DNA of 64,000 bases from Brachypodium distachyon. Its lineage: Eukaryota; Streptophyta; Magnoliopsida; Poales; Poaceae. Positions 20,498 to 31,828 of this stretch are shown here, in pieces. The stretch is from contig NC_016131.3 in assembly GCF_000005505.3 (NCBI RefSeq), forward strand, positions 30,061,001 through 30,125,000. The letters are read 5' to 3'. The notes under the pieces were generated by a model that ran no database searches, was not told the origin of the DNA, and saw nothing but the letters and a program-made list of their open reading frames with translations. The position numbers were made by a program, and so were the translations under genes. Position 1 is the first letter of the stretch. Every line of letters starts with the position of its first letter.

Positions 20498-21350
20498 TGT
20501 TGTAGTAAAATGAAACCCTTATTTGGGCTGGGCCGTAAATCCTACGTGGCGATGACTAGGTCAACATTTCTCAGCACAAGTCAAGACGCCAACATGGCAT
20601 GGTCAATCCTACGTGGCAACAAGCAAGACTAGTCAACAAGTCAAGCCTCTCATGCCATGGTCAAAGGGGGAATTGAGCTTGAGTAGGAGGCAAGAAAGTT
20701 GTGAGGAGGGGACCCTTAGTCCATGGTGGGCCATGGACCAAGTCCCTCTTTCCCACTTGGTGCACACAGAAGCTATGGACCAAAAAGTTATTTTTATCAT
20801 TTTGCCCCCACTTTTCTCTCGCCCTCAAGGGTAGCCATGGTCTTTTGTCATGAAACCCTAGACTATAAATACCCCTCCATGGGGGCATGTATCATTCACT
20901 CTCGCTTGAATAAACTCAAGGGGAGAGGGCTAGAGAGCCTCTTTGAGAGGAGCTCTAGTTTCGGGATCTCGGGAAGCCTCGTTCGGCCTGAGCCCGAAGA
21001 AGAGGGAATCGGGTTAGAGTCCTAAGGGCATCTCGACCTCGCTACTTGGGAAGCCTCGTTCGGCCCAAGTACGAGGCGGCCCCTTTCGACCCACTCGCTA
21101 AGTGATTCAGGGAGCCTCGATCGACCCGAAACACTTTGGCTAACGATCGCCTCGTAGCCTCTCCTAACATAGGACTAGGCCGCACCCGCAGGGTCGACCG
21201 AACCTATTCAAAAAATATCGACGTGTCAAGTTGTCCAAGTGTACGACGACCTTCGCTATAAGGCCGGCGTACACGCTCTACTTTTCTACTCGCACTCGTG
21301 CCATCAAGCTTTGGCACCCCTTACTCCAATTGTTGTCGAGAACAATAACA
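20498..21350 (+). repeat. 5' LTR of the gypsy element
   Basis: TGTTGTAGTAAAATGAAACC to GAACAATAACA. A CTATAAATACCCC box at about 20869 is the likely promoter. GC-rich repeats containing GGAAGCCTCGTTCGGCC recur at 20970 and 21050. Confidence 0.9.
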
Positions 21351-21351
21351 G

Positions 21352-21368
21352 TGGTGCCGACCGTGGGG
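21352..21368 (+). other. Primer binding site of the gypsy element
   Basis: TGGTGCCGACCGTGGGG lies one base after the 5' LTR, the position at which a tRNA 3' end primes minus-strand DNA synthesis. Confidence 0.7.
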
Positions 21369-21393
21369 AACCCTCGCCGCAATTGAAGATTTA

Positions 21394-23060
21394 ATGGCCC
21401 CGACGAAGCCTACTTCATCGGGTCCCCAACTTGCTGCGAAGTCTACACGGTTGCCAACGAAGAAAGCAAGCGCCTCGGGGGCTCCCGAGGAAGAAGGAAT
21501 CCTCACCAATTCGGACGCCGCCGCAAGCATGGTCACGACGACGGAAGTCGCGGTCGCCCCTTCGCTACCGGCCGTCCTGGAAGGAATCGAGTTGCTCGAG
21601 GCCGTCGTAGGCGGTCCCTCGACACTCACCAACGTAGTGGCAAGGATCGGCGAGCTGCCTACGGTTGCCGCCCCCGCAGGGGATACGGAACTCGGCATGC
21701 CTCGCTCGATGGGCTTCGCGCCACCTTCCCTACAACCGGTAGTAACCCTGCCCTCGGAACCTACGAGAGGAACAATGTGGCGTCAGGAGGATCCGTTCCA
21801 GAAAACCAAGGAGTCCCGCCCTACAACCCCTCCAACCCGGGATTGCCTCCGCTGGCGCTCGCCGCGATCGCCCATGGAGCTCCTTGGTATCATCCTTATT
21901 GGGGGCTTCCCCCGTCGCGCACGCTCAACATCAACCTCGCTTTGCGAGTGCCCCGCAAGCGCCCCTTGCTCCCCCCGTCGGGGTCGAGCAAGGTGGCAAC
22001 CAGGTACCACCTCAAGCTGCGCCTCGCGGGGAACGAGACCCCAGCGTGCTTGGGAACGAGCAAGTGGCGGAATCCGGAGCCCGTGCGGGTGGCGAAAGGA
22101 ATTCCCGTCGACGCTCCGACCCTCCAAGAAAACGCCGATATCATTCTCCAAGTGACCCCTCTAGCGACGAAAGCGACGAGGGAGGACCTCGCCACCGAAG
22201 GAACCAAAAGAATCGGCCGACTTGCAACCCGCTCACGCGGGAGATCCAAGACGCACCTTTTCCGCCAAGGTTCAAGCCACATACAATACGGCCGGATGAC
22301 GGGGAATCGAATCGCCTTCAATTCTTGGATGTCTACTCCACTGCCATACGGGCCCCCGAGGGAGATCCCGTCGAGATGTGCAACCTCTTTCCGCTCGCGC
22401 TCATCGGAATGGCGCAAACTTGGTTTTATAACCTGCAGAAGAACTCCGTGCACTCGTGGGAACGCCTCCAAGAGGTCTTCATCGCCAACTTTCAAGGAAA
22501 CTTCAAAGAACATGTGCAGGCTCACGAGCTATACGCGGTGAAACAAAAGCCGGGGGGAATCCCTTCGAAGCTTCTTCCATCGCTTCGCGAAGGTACGAAG
22601 CCAAATCGCCAACCCGCCGTCGACCACCGTGATCGATGCATGCATGCAAGGCCTTCTCCAAGGAGAAGTGAATCGGGCCCTAAGGCGCAATCCTCCAAAG
22701 ACGACCAAGGAACTCTATCGGATCTTGCAGGAATACACCCGGGGCGAAGACGGGGACATTGCCAAGAAGGACGCGCCACGCGCCGCTTCTGAAGGAACTC
22801 TCTCGTCGGACAAACCCCCTGCGCCTGCTTCATCTTCCAAAAAGAAGAGGAGGTGGGGGAAAAAGGCCCCCGACGACCAGGCCTGAAAAATCTTCGCCGT
22901 CGAAGGACAAGCATCATCCCAAAAGACTTGGCAACCTAAGAAGCCACCTCGTCCCGCCGAGGGAGGAACTGGAAGATGCCTCATCCACAACTCGGCAAGC
23001 CATAGCACCGAAGAGTGCAACACTCTCATCGCGGCTCGCGAAGAGTTCCAGGCACGAATG
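21394..23060 (+). pseudogene. Gypsy gag, frameshifted
   Basis: It begins MAPTKPTSSGPQLAAKS at 21394 and passes through three frames. The structural gag core is visible as FPPRFKPHTIRPDDGESN, DPVEMCNLFPLALIGMAQTWFYNL and the helical end VNRALRRNPPKTTKELYRIL. A C-x2-H type knuckle (CLIHNSASHSTEECN) lies at about 22980-23030. At least three frame changes and a stop at 22886 prevent a single product. Confidence 0.8.
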
Positions 23061-23180
23061 CAGACCCGACGCAAGGATGAGAAAACAGCCGAGGCTCCGT
23101 GCCCCGCCAACGTCCTCGTTGCTGACCCGGCACCTAAGGAGGATAACCTCCCGTTTTAGGAACCCACGCATCACATCGGA

Positions 23181-23819
23181 GTGATACTCGGGGGCTCCGC
23201 CACAGGCCGGGGATCAAAGCGGCAACGCAAAGAGTATGCTCGCGAAGTCAATGTCGTGGGAACCTTCACCCCGACACCACCACCAAAGCGGGCAAGCATG
23301 CCAATCGCCTTCACCGAGGAAGACGCCAAGGGGATACGCTTGCCGCACGATGATGCCCTCTTCATGACGGCGATCGTCGCCAATTGTTAGCTCAAAAAGA
23401 TTCTTGTGGACGGCGAAAGCTCCGCCGACATCCTATATCTCAGCACTTTGAAGAAGCTGATGGAACCACAGGGGGAATACAAGAACGGCTCATTGCAGCC
23501 ATCCCTTTATCCTCTCGCCGGCTTCGTACCTGGGAAGTCCATTTAGCCGCTCGGACAAACTAAGCTCCTCACGACCTTCGGGGACGCCACAAATCATTGA
23601 ACCGAACTCGTGCGCTTCGACGTGATGGACATGGAGGCCTCTTTTAACGCCATCCTCGGGAGGACGATGCTAAACCGTCTCTGCGCCGCCGTCCACCACA
23701 ACTTCTTGTGTATGAAGATCCCGGGCTCAAAAGGCGTGATAACGGTCCGCGACGAGCAATCTTCCGACAGGAAGACCCTCTACCGCCACGAGACTAAGTG
23801 CGCCGAAAAGGGAGAATGA
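23181..23819 (+). pseudogene. Gypsy aspartic protease, broken
   Basis: ILVDGESSADILY at about 23401 is the aspartic protease active-site block of plant gypsy elements, with E in place of the usual G (VDGGSSADI). Stop codons at 23388-23390 and after the block split it. The following FDVMDMEASFNAILGRTMLNRL is also characteristic. Confidence 0.8.
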
Positions 23820-23951
23820 TCCAAGAGTATCAACATGCTTTCGAATGCAGGAGCATCCAAAACCGATCACCCGAAGCACTACATCCCTAAGCCCCTCCCC
23901 TAAGGAGAACTCAAGGAGGTACGCGTCTCCCAAGAAGACGCCACATGCACG

Positions 23952-25000
23952 GTGAAGATCGGGGCTGACCTCCCGAGTAAACTCGAGGAAGAACTCGTCG
24001 ACCTACTTCGCAAGAATTCCGATCTCTTCTCTTGGTCACCTTCCGACATGGGAGGAGTCCCACGCGACGTCATGGAGCATCGCCATGCCGTAAGGCCCGA
24101 CAAAGCTCCTGTAAAGCAAAAACTTCAGAAACTCTCCACCGAGCGATGCGAGGTCATCAAGCAAGAAATCGCCAAACTTTCGTACGTCGGGCTAATCCGA
24201 GAAGTATGGCACCCTGAATGGTTAGCCAATCCTGCTTGGTAAAGAAAGCCAACGGCAAGTGGCGAATGTGTGTCGACTTTACCGACTTGAATAAGGCATG
24301 CCCCAAGGACGACTACCCGCTCCCTCGGATCGACCAACTAGTCGACTCCATGGCGGGATGCGAAAGGTTGAGTTTCTTGGATGCCTATTCAGGATATCAC
24401 CAAGTCCACATGGCCAAAGAAGACGAAGAAGACGAGGAAAAAACCAGCTTCATCACTCCCATCGGCACCTTCTGCTATCGCAGGATGCCTTTTGGTTTGA
24501 GGAACGCCGGCGCAACTTTGCAACGCCTCATCAGCCTCATCCTCAAAGAACAATTGGGGAGGAACGCCGAAGTATACGTTGATGACGCCATCATCAAAAG
24601 TCAAATTGCGAAGACCCATCCCAAGGACCTGCAGGAAACCTTTGACAATTTCCGCAAGTACGGCGTGAAGCTCAATTCGAAAAAGTGCGCATTTGGAGTT
24701 CGAAGAGGGAAACTCTTAGGCTTCCTTGTCTCCCAACGGGGGATCGAGGCCAACCCGGAAAAAATTCGGGCCATCCTAGAGATGGAACCACTTCGCTCCG
24801 TCAAAGATGTGCAACGCCTAGCGGGAAGAATGGCGGCCCCAGGACGATTTGTCGCCCAGTCAGCCGAAAATGGTCTTCCCTTCTTCAAAGCCTTGAGGAG
24901 CCTTGACAATTTTGAGTGGACCGACAAAGCTCAAAGGGCCTTCGAAGAGCTCAAGACCTACTTGTCAACCCCTCCACTTCTCATGAGCCCAAAATAGGAG
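23952..25000 (+). pseudogene. Gypsy reverse transcriptase, broken
   Basis: Recognisable from DLFSWSPSDMGGVPRDVMEH through WRMCVDFTDLNKACPKDDYPLP, FLDAYSGYHQV, MPFGLRNAGATLQRL and the catalytic YVDDAIIKS, ending in the connection region with the WTDKAQRAFEELK motif. A frame change near 24218-24240 separates the thumb-proximal start from the rest. The catalytic Asp residues are present, but no continuous frame exists. Confidence 0.88.
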
Positions 25001-25800
25001 AGCCTTTGCTCCTGTACCTTGCCGCGACCCCGGTCGCCGTGAGTGCAGCACTCGTGAAGGAAGAAGATGGGTCGCAACGCCCGGTATACTATGTGAGCGA
25101 AGCTTTGGGAGGAGTAAAGGGTCGATACACCCAGATCGAGAAGATCGCGTATGCCCTCCTAATGGCCTCTCGAAAGCTCTGTCATTACTTCATGGGCCAC
25201 ACCATCATGGCGCCAACTACCTTCCCACTCAAAGAAGTCTTCGGCAACAAGGAGGCCACCGAAAGAATCGCCAAATGGGCAACGGAATTGGCTCCTTTCT
25301 CGTTGGAACTCACGGCGAGAACGGCCATAAAATCCCAAGTCCTGGCTGACTTCGTGGCCGAGTGGCATGCTCCACTAGCCCCGCCCAAAGAAATCACATC
25401 CAAGACCAAGCCCCCCGAACCACATTGGATAATGAGGTTCAACGGCTCTAAGCGCCTCGACGGTACGGGGGCTGGAGTCATACTCATCAGTCCCGAAGGC
25501 AAGATCTTGGAGTACGCCGCGCATCTTGACTTCAATGCCACCAACAATATGGCAGAATATGAGGCGCTACTTCTCAGACTTTGATTAGCTAAGGCCATGG
25601 GAGTCTGACGCTTTCTCATCCAAGGAGACTCCCAACTGGTGATAAACCAAATGGACAAGTCATATCAATGCCTTCATGGAAGGATGAAGAAATACATCGA
25701 AAAAGTTCGCAAGATGGAACGGTATTTCCTGAGCATGGAAGCGCAGCGCATTCCACGAGGAGAAAATCACCTGGCCGACAGGTTAGCCCGAACGGCCGGT
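25000..25800 (+). pseudogene. Gypsy RNase H regions (two types), broken
   Basis: First the usual gypsy RNase H (PVYYVSEALGGVKGRYTQIEK), then a second RNase H (WIMRFNGSKRLDGTGAGVIL, NNMAEYEALLLRL, and after two stops GDSQLVINQ and RGENHLADRLAR). Tat-clade elements are known to carry such an additional RNase H. Stops at 25582 and near 25607 interrupt it. Confidence 0.8.
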
Positions 25801-26089
25801 TCTAAAGAACCACTGCCGCCCGGTGCATTCTTCGAAATAATTCACGCCCCATCCATAAAGGAAGAAGCCGACGCCCTTGACGAGGCTTCAAAGACCAGCA
25901 TGGTCATCGACACTCCACCCTCTTGGATGACACCGATTATCCGCGCCTTGAAAGGCGAGGTGGACGAAGAAGCGGAAGACCCAAGTGCCAAAACTCTGCT
26001 AGCAAAAGCCAAGATGTACGTCCTCCTCGACGGCATCCTATACAAGAAAGGACCGGCCGCATTGCTCAAGTGCATAACTCCTGACCGAG

Positions 26090-27060
26090 GAGCCGAGCTC
26101 CTCCTGGAAATCCATTCAGGAATATGCGGCCATCGCGGCAAAAGCCTTACGTCAGGGATTCTATTGGCCCACCATGGTGCAAGACGCAATCACGATATTG
26201 CAAAAATCCGAAGCTTGCCAAAAAATGGCTAAGTCAATCCATGCGCCCGTAACTTCCCTGAAGAATATCCCGATAACATGGCCATTTGCACGCTGGGGAA
26301 TGGACCTTCTCGGGCCTTTCCCCGCATGCAACGGGGGCTGCAAGTACCTTATGGTGACGATTGATTACTTCTCCAAATGGATAGAAGCAGCGCCGCTTGG
26401 CAAGATCACGTCACAGACCGTTCAAATTTTTTTCTGGGAAAACATCATATGCCGATATGGCGTCCCGCAAGAACTAACCGTGGACAACGGCAAACAGTTC
26501 GACTGTGCGGAATTCATCAAATTTTGCGAATGTCTTGAGATCAAGCTGCACTTCGCATCCGTAGCTTACCCCAAGAGCAACGGCACATGCGAAAGGGCAA
26601 ATGGACCAATCCTCCGAGGACTCCACCGAAGGATAGAGCACACGGTTAGCAAAGCAAGGGGAGCATGGGGAGATGAACTTGCTAGCGTGGTTTGGGGCAT
26701 AAGCACCTCTGTAAGCCGTTCTACGGGCCGAACACCATTCTCTTTGGTGTATGGAGCCGAAGCAGTTCTTCCCGCCGAGATCGAGTTCCGCTCACCTCGG
26801 GTCGAAAGGCTCCAAGAAGCCACCCCAATTGCCTTCATCGAAAATGAAGAGCATCACAAGACGGCCGTCGATCTTGTGGAAGAAGCTCGTGACAAAGCCC
26901 TCATGAGGCACGCCGTCTACGAGCAAAGCGTCACACGCTTCTACAACACAAGAGTGCGGGAATGAGCCTTCTCCCAAGGAGATCTCGTGCTGAAAAAGAA
27001 TGTCGACTCAAAGCTCCAGCGCAAAATCGACCCTAAATGGGAAGGACCATACTGCATCGC
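26090..27060 (+). pseudogene. Gypsy integrase, broken
   Basis: The zinc-binding region is partly visible as GICGHRGKSL and AITILQKSEACQK in two frames. The catalytic core runs ARWGMDLLGPFP, TIDYFSKWIEA, LTVDNGKQFD and SNGTCERANGPI, containing the D, D and E residues. The tail RKIDPKWEGPYCIAAVLGAA leads into the nested insertion. It is out of frame with RT. Confidence 0.85.
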
Positions 27061-27129
27061 CGCAGTATTGGGAGCCGCCAGCTGCTGGGCAAGAGTCGGC
27101 TTCCCTCCTTCACATAGCTTCCGTTGCCA

Positions 27130-28530
27130 CTACGGTTTGTGCTTATCGGCTCCGAATAACCCACTGGAGTGGCTCCTCCCTTCACTGGAGCCGAAGCCAG
27201 CTGCGACGAAGTCCGGGGTGTTGGCTTCTTCGAAGGCGCGGCCCTTGTGTTTCCTCCTACGCTTGTAGCCGCGGTCGTCGTCGCCATCGGGGGATCGGCG
27301 TCGCTCATTGCGTACCGAGTCTTCTCCGTCAGCCCACCGGTTCGCTATCTCCATCAAGTAGTTGATGGTAGCAGGTCGGACTCGACCCAGTTCTTCTTTG
27401 AGCTCGACTCGTCGGAGTCCTCGCTTGAATGCGTCGATTGCGCTCTCGTCAGAGATCTCCTCGGCGCGTGCTTGGTGTTGGTCCACCGCTAGATGTAGGA
27501 GAGGATGGACTCGCCATCTCGCTGAGAGCAGGCTCGGAGTTCTTCCAGGGAGACTGGATGCTTGTATGTTGACCTGAAATTTCGAGTAAAAGCTTGCACC
27601 AACTCATCTCAGGAGGCAATCTCTCCACTGGGAAGGCTGTTTAGCCAGGTGCGCTCCGGCCCCCTAAGTTGGAGCTGTATGCACTGCATGGCAGTGGTGC
27701 GGGAGCTACCCTGGCAGCGGATTCCAGTGAGGTAGTCGTTCAACCAGGTTCTCGGCTCCAGGGTGCCGTCGTACTTGGCCAAGTCAGACGGAGGTTTGAA
27801 GTTTCACGGCATCCGGGTGCGGCGGATGCGGCGGCTGAAGCATGGTGCTCCTCATACATCGGAGTCAAGATCCGACTCGGACGAGTAGATGATCGACTCG
27901 GTGATTGCGGTCGCGTTCATCGACCCGAGGAGGCGTTTCCCGTGCTGGACAGGGTTCTTGCCTCGGTCGGGGTGAACGGTGTTCTCGACGAGTCGCGTCG
28001 AGAGGTGGAGTCCTGACCCGGCTCGTCCTTCAGTCTCGTGGCTCCTGGCTGACGTAGGAGGCTCCCGCCTTGTTCAAGCTCGCCAGGATCTGCTTGTGGA
28101 CGTCAGACCGCGGGTCTCCTTCCGGTGGTTGAATCGTCCGAAGATAGGTACCAGCCGAGAGGATGGTAGCTTGTGGGGTTTCGAGGGGTGAGTACGCCTG
28201 CGAGGAGACGAGTCGCGAGATGACTCGCTGAGCGAGTCCTCTCGAATCGTTCGTCGTGCTCGTGCTTCGTGCTGCTTTCTCGCCAGATCGAGGTCCTGTC
28301 TTTCTTTGACCAGATCCCCACGGGCCTTGAGGAGACAACTGTTGAAGAGTTGCAACTCTTCGGCAGTAGGGTTGGTTATGGCCACTCCGGAGTTGATGGC
28401 TTCCTAGACGTGAGCCGTCTCTTCTGGAGTGAAATTGACTTGCGACGCCTGAGGATCGAAGGCGGCAGTCGTCATGAAGACTTGAGCGATGTTTCCCTGA
28501 GGCTCCGAGTCGTTGCCGTCGTGGCAACTT
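27130..28530 (-). pseudogene. Gag of the nested gypsy fragment, broken
   Basis: Minus-strand blocks include TAEELQLFNSCLLKARGDLV, PSSRLVPIFGRFNHR and, near the end, SDESAIDAFKRGLRRVELKEELGRVRPATINYLMEIANRWADGED, followed by a Lys/Arg-rich tail. This is the helical core of a plant gypsy gag, split across several frames. Confidence 0.65.
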
Positions 28531-28946
28531 CCTTGATCAGAGCAGTCGCCAGCGTCGCTAGGGACGGCGCTTTCTGTTGGAAAGGATTGATCTGATCCAG
28601 TAGAGACCAGATCGGGATCCGACTTCCTGACGCCACTGGGACATGAGATGTCGGATGTCGAGAGCGATCTGACCGTAGCGAAGGGTCATGGCTCTTTGAG
28701 TGGGGGCATGATGAGATCTAGGAATTGCAGGATTCCTGTCCCATCGGCCCGTATGGGGTAATCTCCAAACGTGAGATCAACGCCAGATTGAAGCGAGTCA
28801 AAATTCGCGCGTCGGGCTGGCGGGTGAGCGGTGAAGTGGAAGTAGCCGAGAGTCCTCGACTCCGCCTGAGTCGACGACTCGCCCGATGAAGATGAGGCCG
28901 CTGGAATCGTAGATCCGACACACGTCTTCCCCACAGTCGGCGCCAA

Positions 28947-29472
28947 TGACGAAGGGTCACCTTCGACAATGCCCATGTTGATGAGCTTTAGAGCAGGGAG
29001 AAGACACGTAGCGTGCGTATCGACGACTCAAGGGACACGATTTACCCAGGTTCAGGGCCCTTGGAAGGTAATACCCCTACGTCCTGCTTGTCTGATCTTG
29101 ATATCGATGAAGAGATTACAATGGAGCCGCTGGGGCTATGATGCGCAGAGCAGATCTGGCAAAGGGAGACTCAGCGACTCTGTCGATCTAGGGTTCTACG
29201 TGGAGATGGGTGTATGCGAGAGGCTTGTTCGTTGTTCGTTGTTCCTGGCTCCCCCCTCCTAGTCCTTTATATTTGCAGGAGTCTAGGTCTGAGGGAGAGT
29301 CCCAAGCCCATTACAATGATGAGATATGCTATATTTAAAGCTTACTTATCTCGAGTCGTCGAGATTGGCATGTTGACTCCAGGAGTTGTAGTCGTTCTCC
29401 TCATGGACCCCGTGGTGGGCCATGATGGGTATCCTTGAGTTGAGTACGTGATTAGTCATAACCACGTCAACA
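28947..29472 (-). repeat. 5' LTR of the nested gypsy fragment
   Basis: In its own orientation it starts TGTTGACGTGG and ends CCCTTCGTCA, followed directly by TTGGCGCCGACTGTGG. About 526 bp. Confidence 0.75.
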
Positions 29473-30000
29473 GCAGCTTCATCGAAGGCTCCTCGTGAAG
29501 CGTCGTCTCGCACAGCCAGCGAAACACGTTCAACTTCACGATCGCCGAAGGGTGGAGCTGGGCCAACTCGATGCCATATGTCTCCAAGAACTCCAGCAGA
29601 AAGGGGTGGACGGGCACACACAAGGCAGCATGGACCCAAGCCGAAAACACCATGATGCACCCTGGACGCCGCCTGTGGTTGAGCTTGAACTCCTCCCCAT
29701 CGGGCAAGATACCATCCCCCTTGGGGAAGTATCCCGCCTCCTCTAGCTAAACAAGGTCCTCGGGACTTGCCGAAGATGGGAGAAGGAAGTCGTGAGCCCA
29801 ACCGCCCTCCATCGGAGCCATCGGGACCACCGGAGGATCCCCACGCGGACGAAAGGTGACCTTCTTCTTCCTCGACGGCCGGCTCGCCGCTCGCTCCGCC
29901 GCGGACCCCTTGGAAGGCCCCCTCTCGGTTGTGAGCTCGGCCTCGGGTCCCGCCCTCTCGCCTACACGAACAAGAATTTGACAACGGTTAGTGGGAATGT
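29473..30000 (-). pseudogene. Antisense ORF of the host gypsy element (plant transposon/mobile-domain type), truncated
   Basis: Opposite to gag-pol, the minus strand reads LPDGEEFKLNHRRRPGCIMVFSAWVHAALCVPVHPFLLEFLETYGIELAQLHPSAIVKLNVFRWLCET. I recognise this as the domain carried by extra ORFs of several plant Tat-type retrotransposons, often labelled putative plant transposon protein. The upstream part is Lys/Arg-rich (RPSRKKKVTF) and ends at a stop at 29747 in the same strand. The domain is cut at 29473 by the nested gypsy. Its role is not established; antisense regulation or a nuclear function have been proposed for such ORFs. Confidence 0.6.
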
Positions 30001-30078
30001 GGGAAAGTCTCAAAGAGACTAGCAAACAAAAAAGAAAAGGGAGCCAAGCTCCTTGGGCCGCTCGGCCCGCGCGGAAGA

Positions 30079-30191
30079 GGAGAGGCCAAGCCTCCCGGGC
30101 CGAGGGACACTCGGCCTGCCGGCCCACAAACAAAACAAAAAAAAGAGAGGAGAGGCCAAGCCTCCTGGGCCGAGGGACACTCGGCCTGCCA
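30079..30191. repeat. 70-bp tandem duplication
   Basis: The unit GGAGAGGCCAAGCCTCC...ACTCGGCCTGCC starts at 30079 and again at 30149, separated by an A-rich linker. Confidence 0.8.
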
Positions 30192-30236
30192 GCGTGAAAG
30201 CAAAAAAAAAGGAGGGGCAAACGAGAGGCGGGCGAA

Positions 30237-30300
30237 CTGCCGCCAGCGTCCACAGCGTGTTCGGCACACTGTCGCCAGCGTCCACAGCGCGTTCGGCACA
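30237..30300. repeat. 32-bp tandem duplication, two copies
   Basis: Two adjacent copies of a unit with GCCAGCGTCCACAGCG, followed by GTTCGGCACA, with two or three mismatches. Confidence 0.8.
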
Positions 30301-31828
30301 TTGCCGCCCCGCTGCGTGCCCGCGCACCCTCCGCGACCGTCCCGCCCCTCGTGCGCCCGCGCCCCGTCGCGCGCCCGTGCCTCGCCGCGCGTCCTCACCA
30401 TCCTATGCGTGCCCGCGCCGCGCTCGCACCCTCACCTCGTCAGCTCGCTCTGCGCTCACACCGCCACGGGACCTGCGTGCACCCAAGCCGCATGCCTCGC
30501 ACCCACTAGCTACGCGTGCGGTGCTGAGCGCCCACGGATCCCGTCGCTCCATGACACCACCTGCATGCACCGAAGATGCTCGACGGAGTGCCTAAAGGGC
30601 ACGCCCGCGCCCAGGGAGGCCAAAATTCGGACATGGTTGCTCCCGCCTCATCTTCACACAGACAGGAAGGAAGCGGCCAACGTCGAGGGTCTCCCGGGAA
30701 GACTTGAAGGCAACGCCTACACCTCGCTCTAAGCGGCCTCGCACGCACACCTCGTCTTCATGAAGCTTCAACGACGACGAGCCTCCGCAGCGGCTCTCTG
30801 GCGGCCAAGACAATCGCCGTGACAACAAAGAGGTGGCTAAGCTCCTAGAACACCAAGCCCCGGAGAAGTCTCGAACGCCGCCAAACGAGGCTTCGACGCC
30901 GGAGAAATCAGACAAGGCCGGTGTGGAGCTCCCCCATGAACCCCTAGTTCCATTTTATAGGCCCCGAGGACGTCCTTGGCATCCGCGCCGGCCAACCCGA
31001 GGTCGAGACCACGCCGTCCTTGGTCACAGTGCAACAAGACAAGGAGGGAGAAGAACGGGCAAGGGGACCATCCCCTTTCCCCAAAAGGGGGCTGGTCTAG
31101 CCAAAGGAGCACCCCCCCCCCCCCCCCGCGCGGGCCTGGCGTCCTGGCGTCACCTCGAATGACGACCGGGCGCCTGCTAAAGGCGAAAGGAGGCAACGGT
31201 CCCTCCCTCCCGTACCAAGGAGGAAGAAGACCTCCCAGCCGTCCAATCTAGGGCTGAGGATCCTTCCCAGCCGTCAGATCTCCATAATGGCCAGTGAACC
31301 GGTACCGGGCCCGGCTGGGCCGCGGCCTGAAAAGCGGCGCAAAATCAGCCCAGGTAAAAAAAGGGGGGGGGGGGGAGAGGAGGCCTGCTAACCCAAGGAC
31401 TCCGGCCCGGGTGCTGGCCCACTTCGCGCCCGCGCGTGCGCAACTGGCCCAGTTGGCCCACGTGGCCGGCTGGGTTCGGAAAAATTGCATAAAGTCCCAG
31501 GATTTTGGGAAAATTGCCAGTAAGTCCTCGGAAATTTTGGGGAGACCCTCGGGGTCCCTGATTTTTGCAAAATAGTCCTTCGGGACATCGGTTTTCTCGC
31601 AGAGAGGCCCCTAGGGTCCCGGTTTTTGCTAAAATACCCCTCGAAATCTGATTTCTCCCAAAGAAGATCGCCGAAGGCATGAAATTTCTCTAAAAACACC
31701 TCCAAGGCTTTTTTTTTTTCAGGAAAGCCACCAAAGTACCGTTTCCTTTCACAAAGGGAAGATCTCAGGAGTCTCTCACGATGGTTGACCCGAAGGCATT
31801 CACAATTCCTCCAGCTCAAGGGGGCTAC
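30301..31828. other. GC-rich 3' non-coding part of the gypsy element
   Basis: Long GC-rich stretch with Cys- and Arg-coding frames that look like compositional artefacts. A run of C (about 31111-31127) and a G run at 31363-31375 are present. The 3' part (31480-31790) contains a degenerate roughly 50-bp repeat with TTTTTGCAAAAT, CGGTTTTC and similar pieces. Confidence 0.55.

Larger units (their letters stand above)
27125..29472 (-). mobile_element. Second gypsy element fragment nested in reverse
   Basis: On the minus strand this is a 5' LTR (29472-28947), a primer binding site TTGGCGCCGACTGTGG, a leader and a gag region that stops at about 27130. There is no second LTR, so it is truncated. 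It disrupts the host element's antisense ORF at 29473. The host sequence on its left is the end of integrase, so host DNA was also lost. The exact left junction is uncertain by about 60 bp. Confidence 0.75.

Noticed and set aside
21321..23174. Long minus-strand frames across the gypsy gag
   Set aside because: They are shadows of gag on the opposite strand; the plus strand carries the recognisable gag blocks.
30053..30748. Long Cys/Arg/Ala-rich frames in the gypsy 3' region
   Set aside because: GC-rich repeat DNA with tandem duplications; overlapping frames on both strands, none with recognisable domains.
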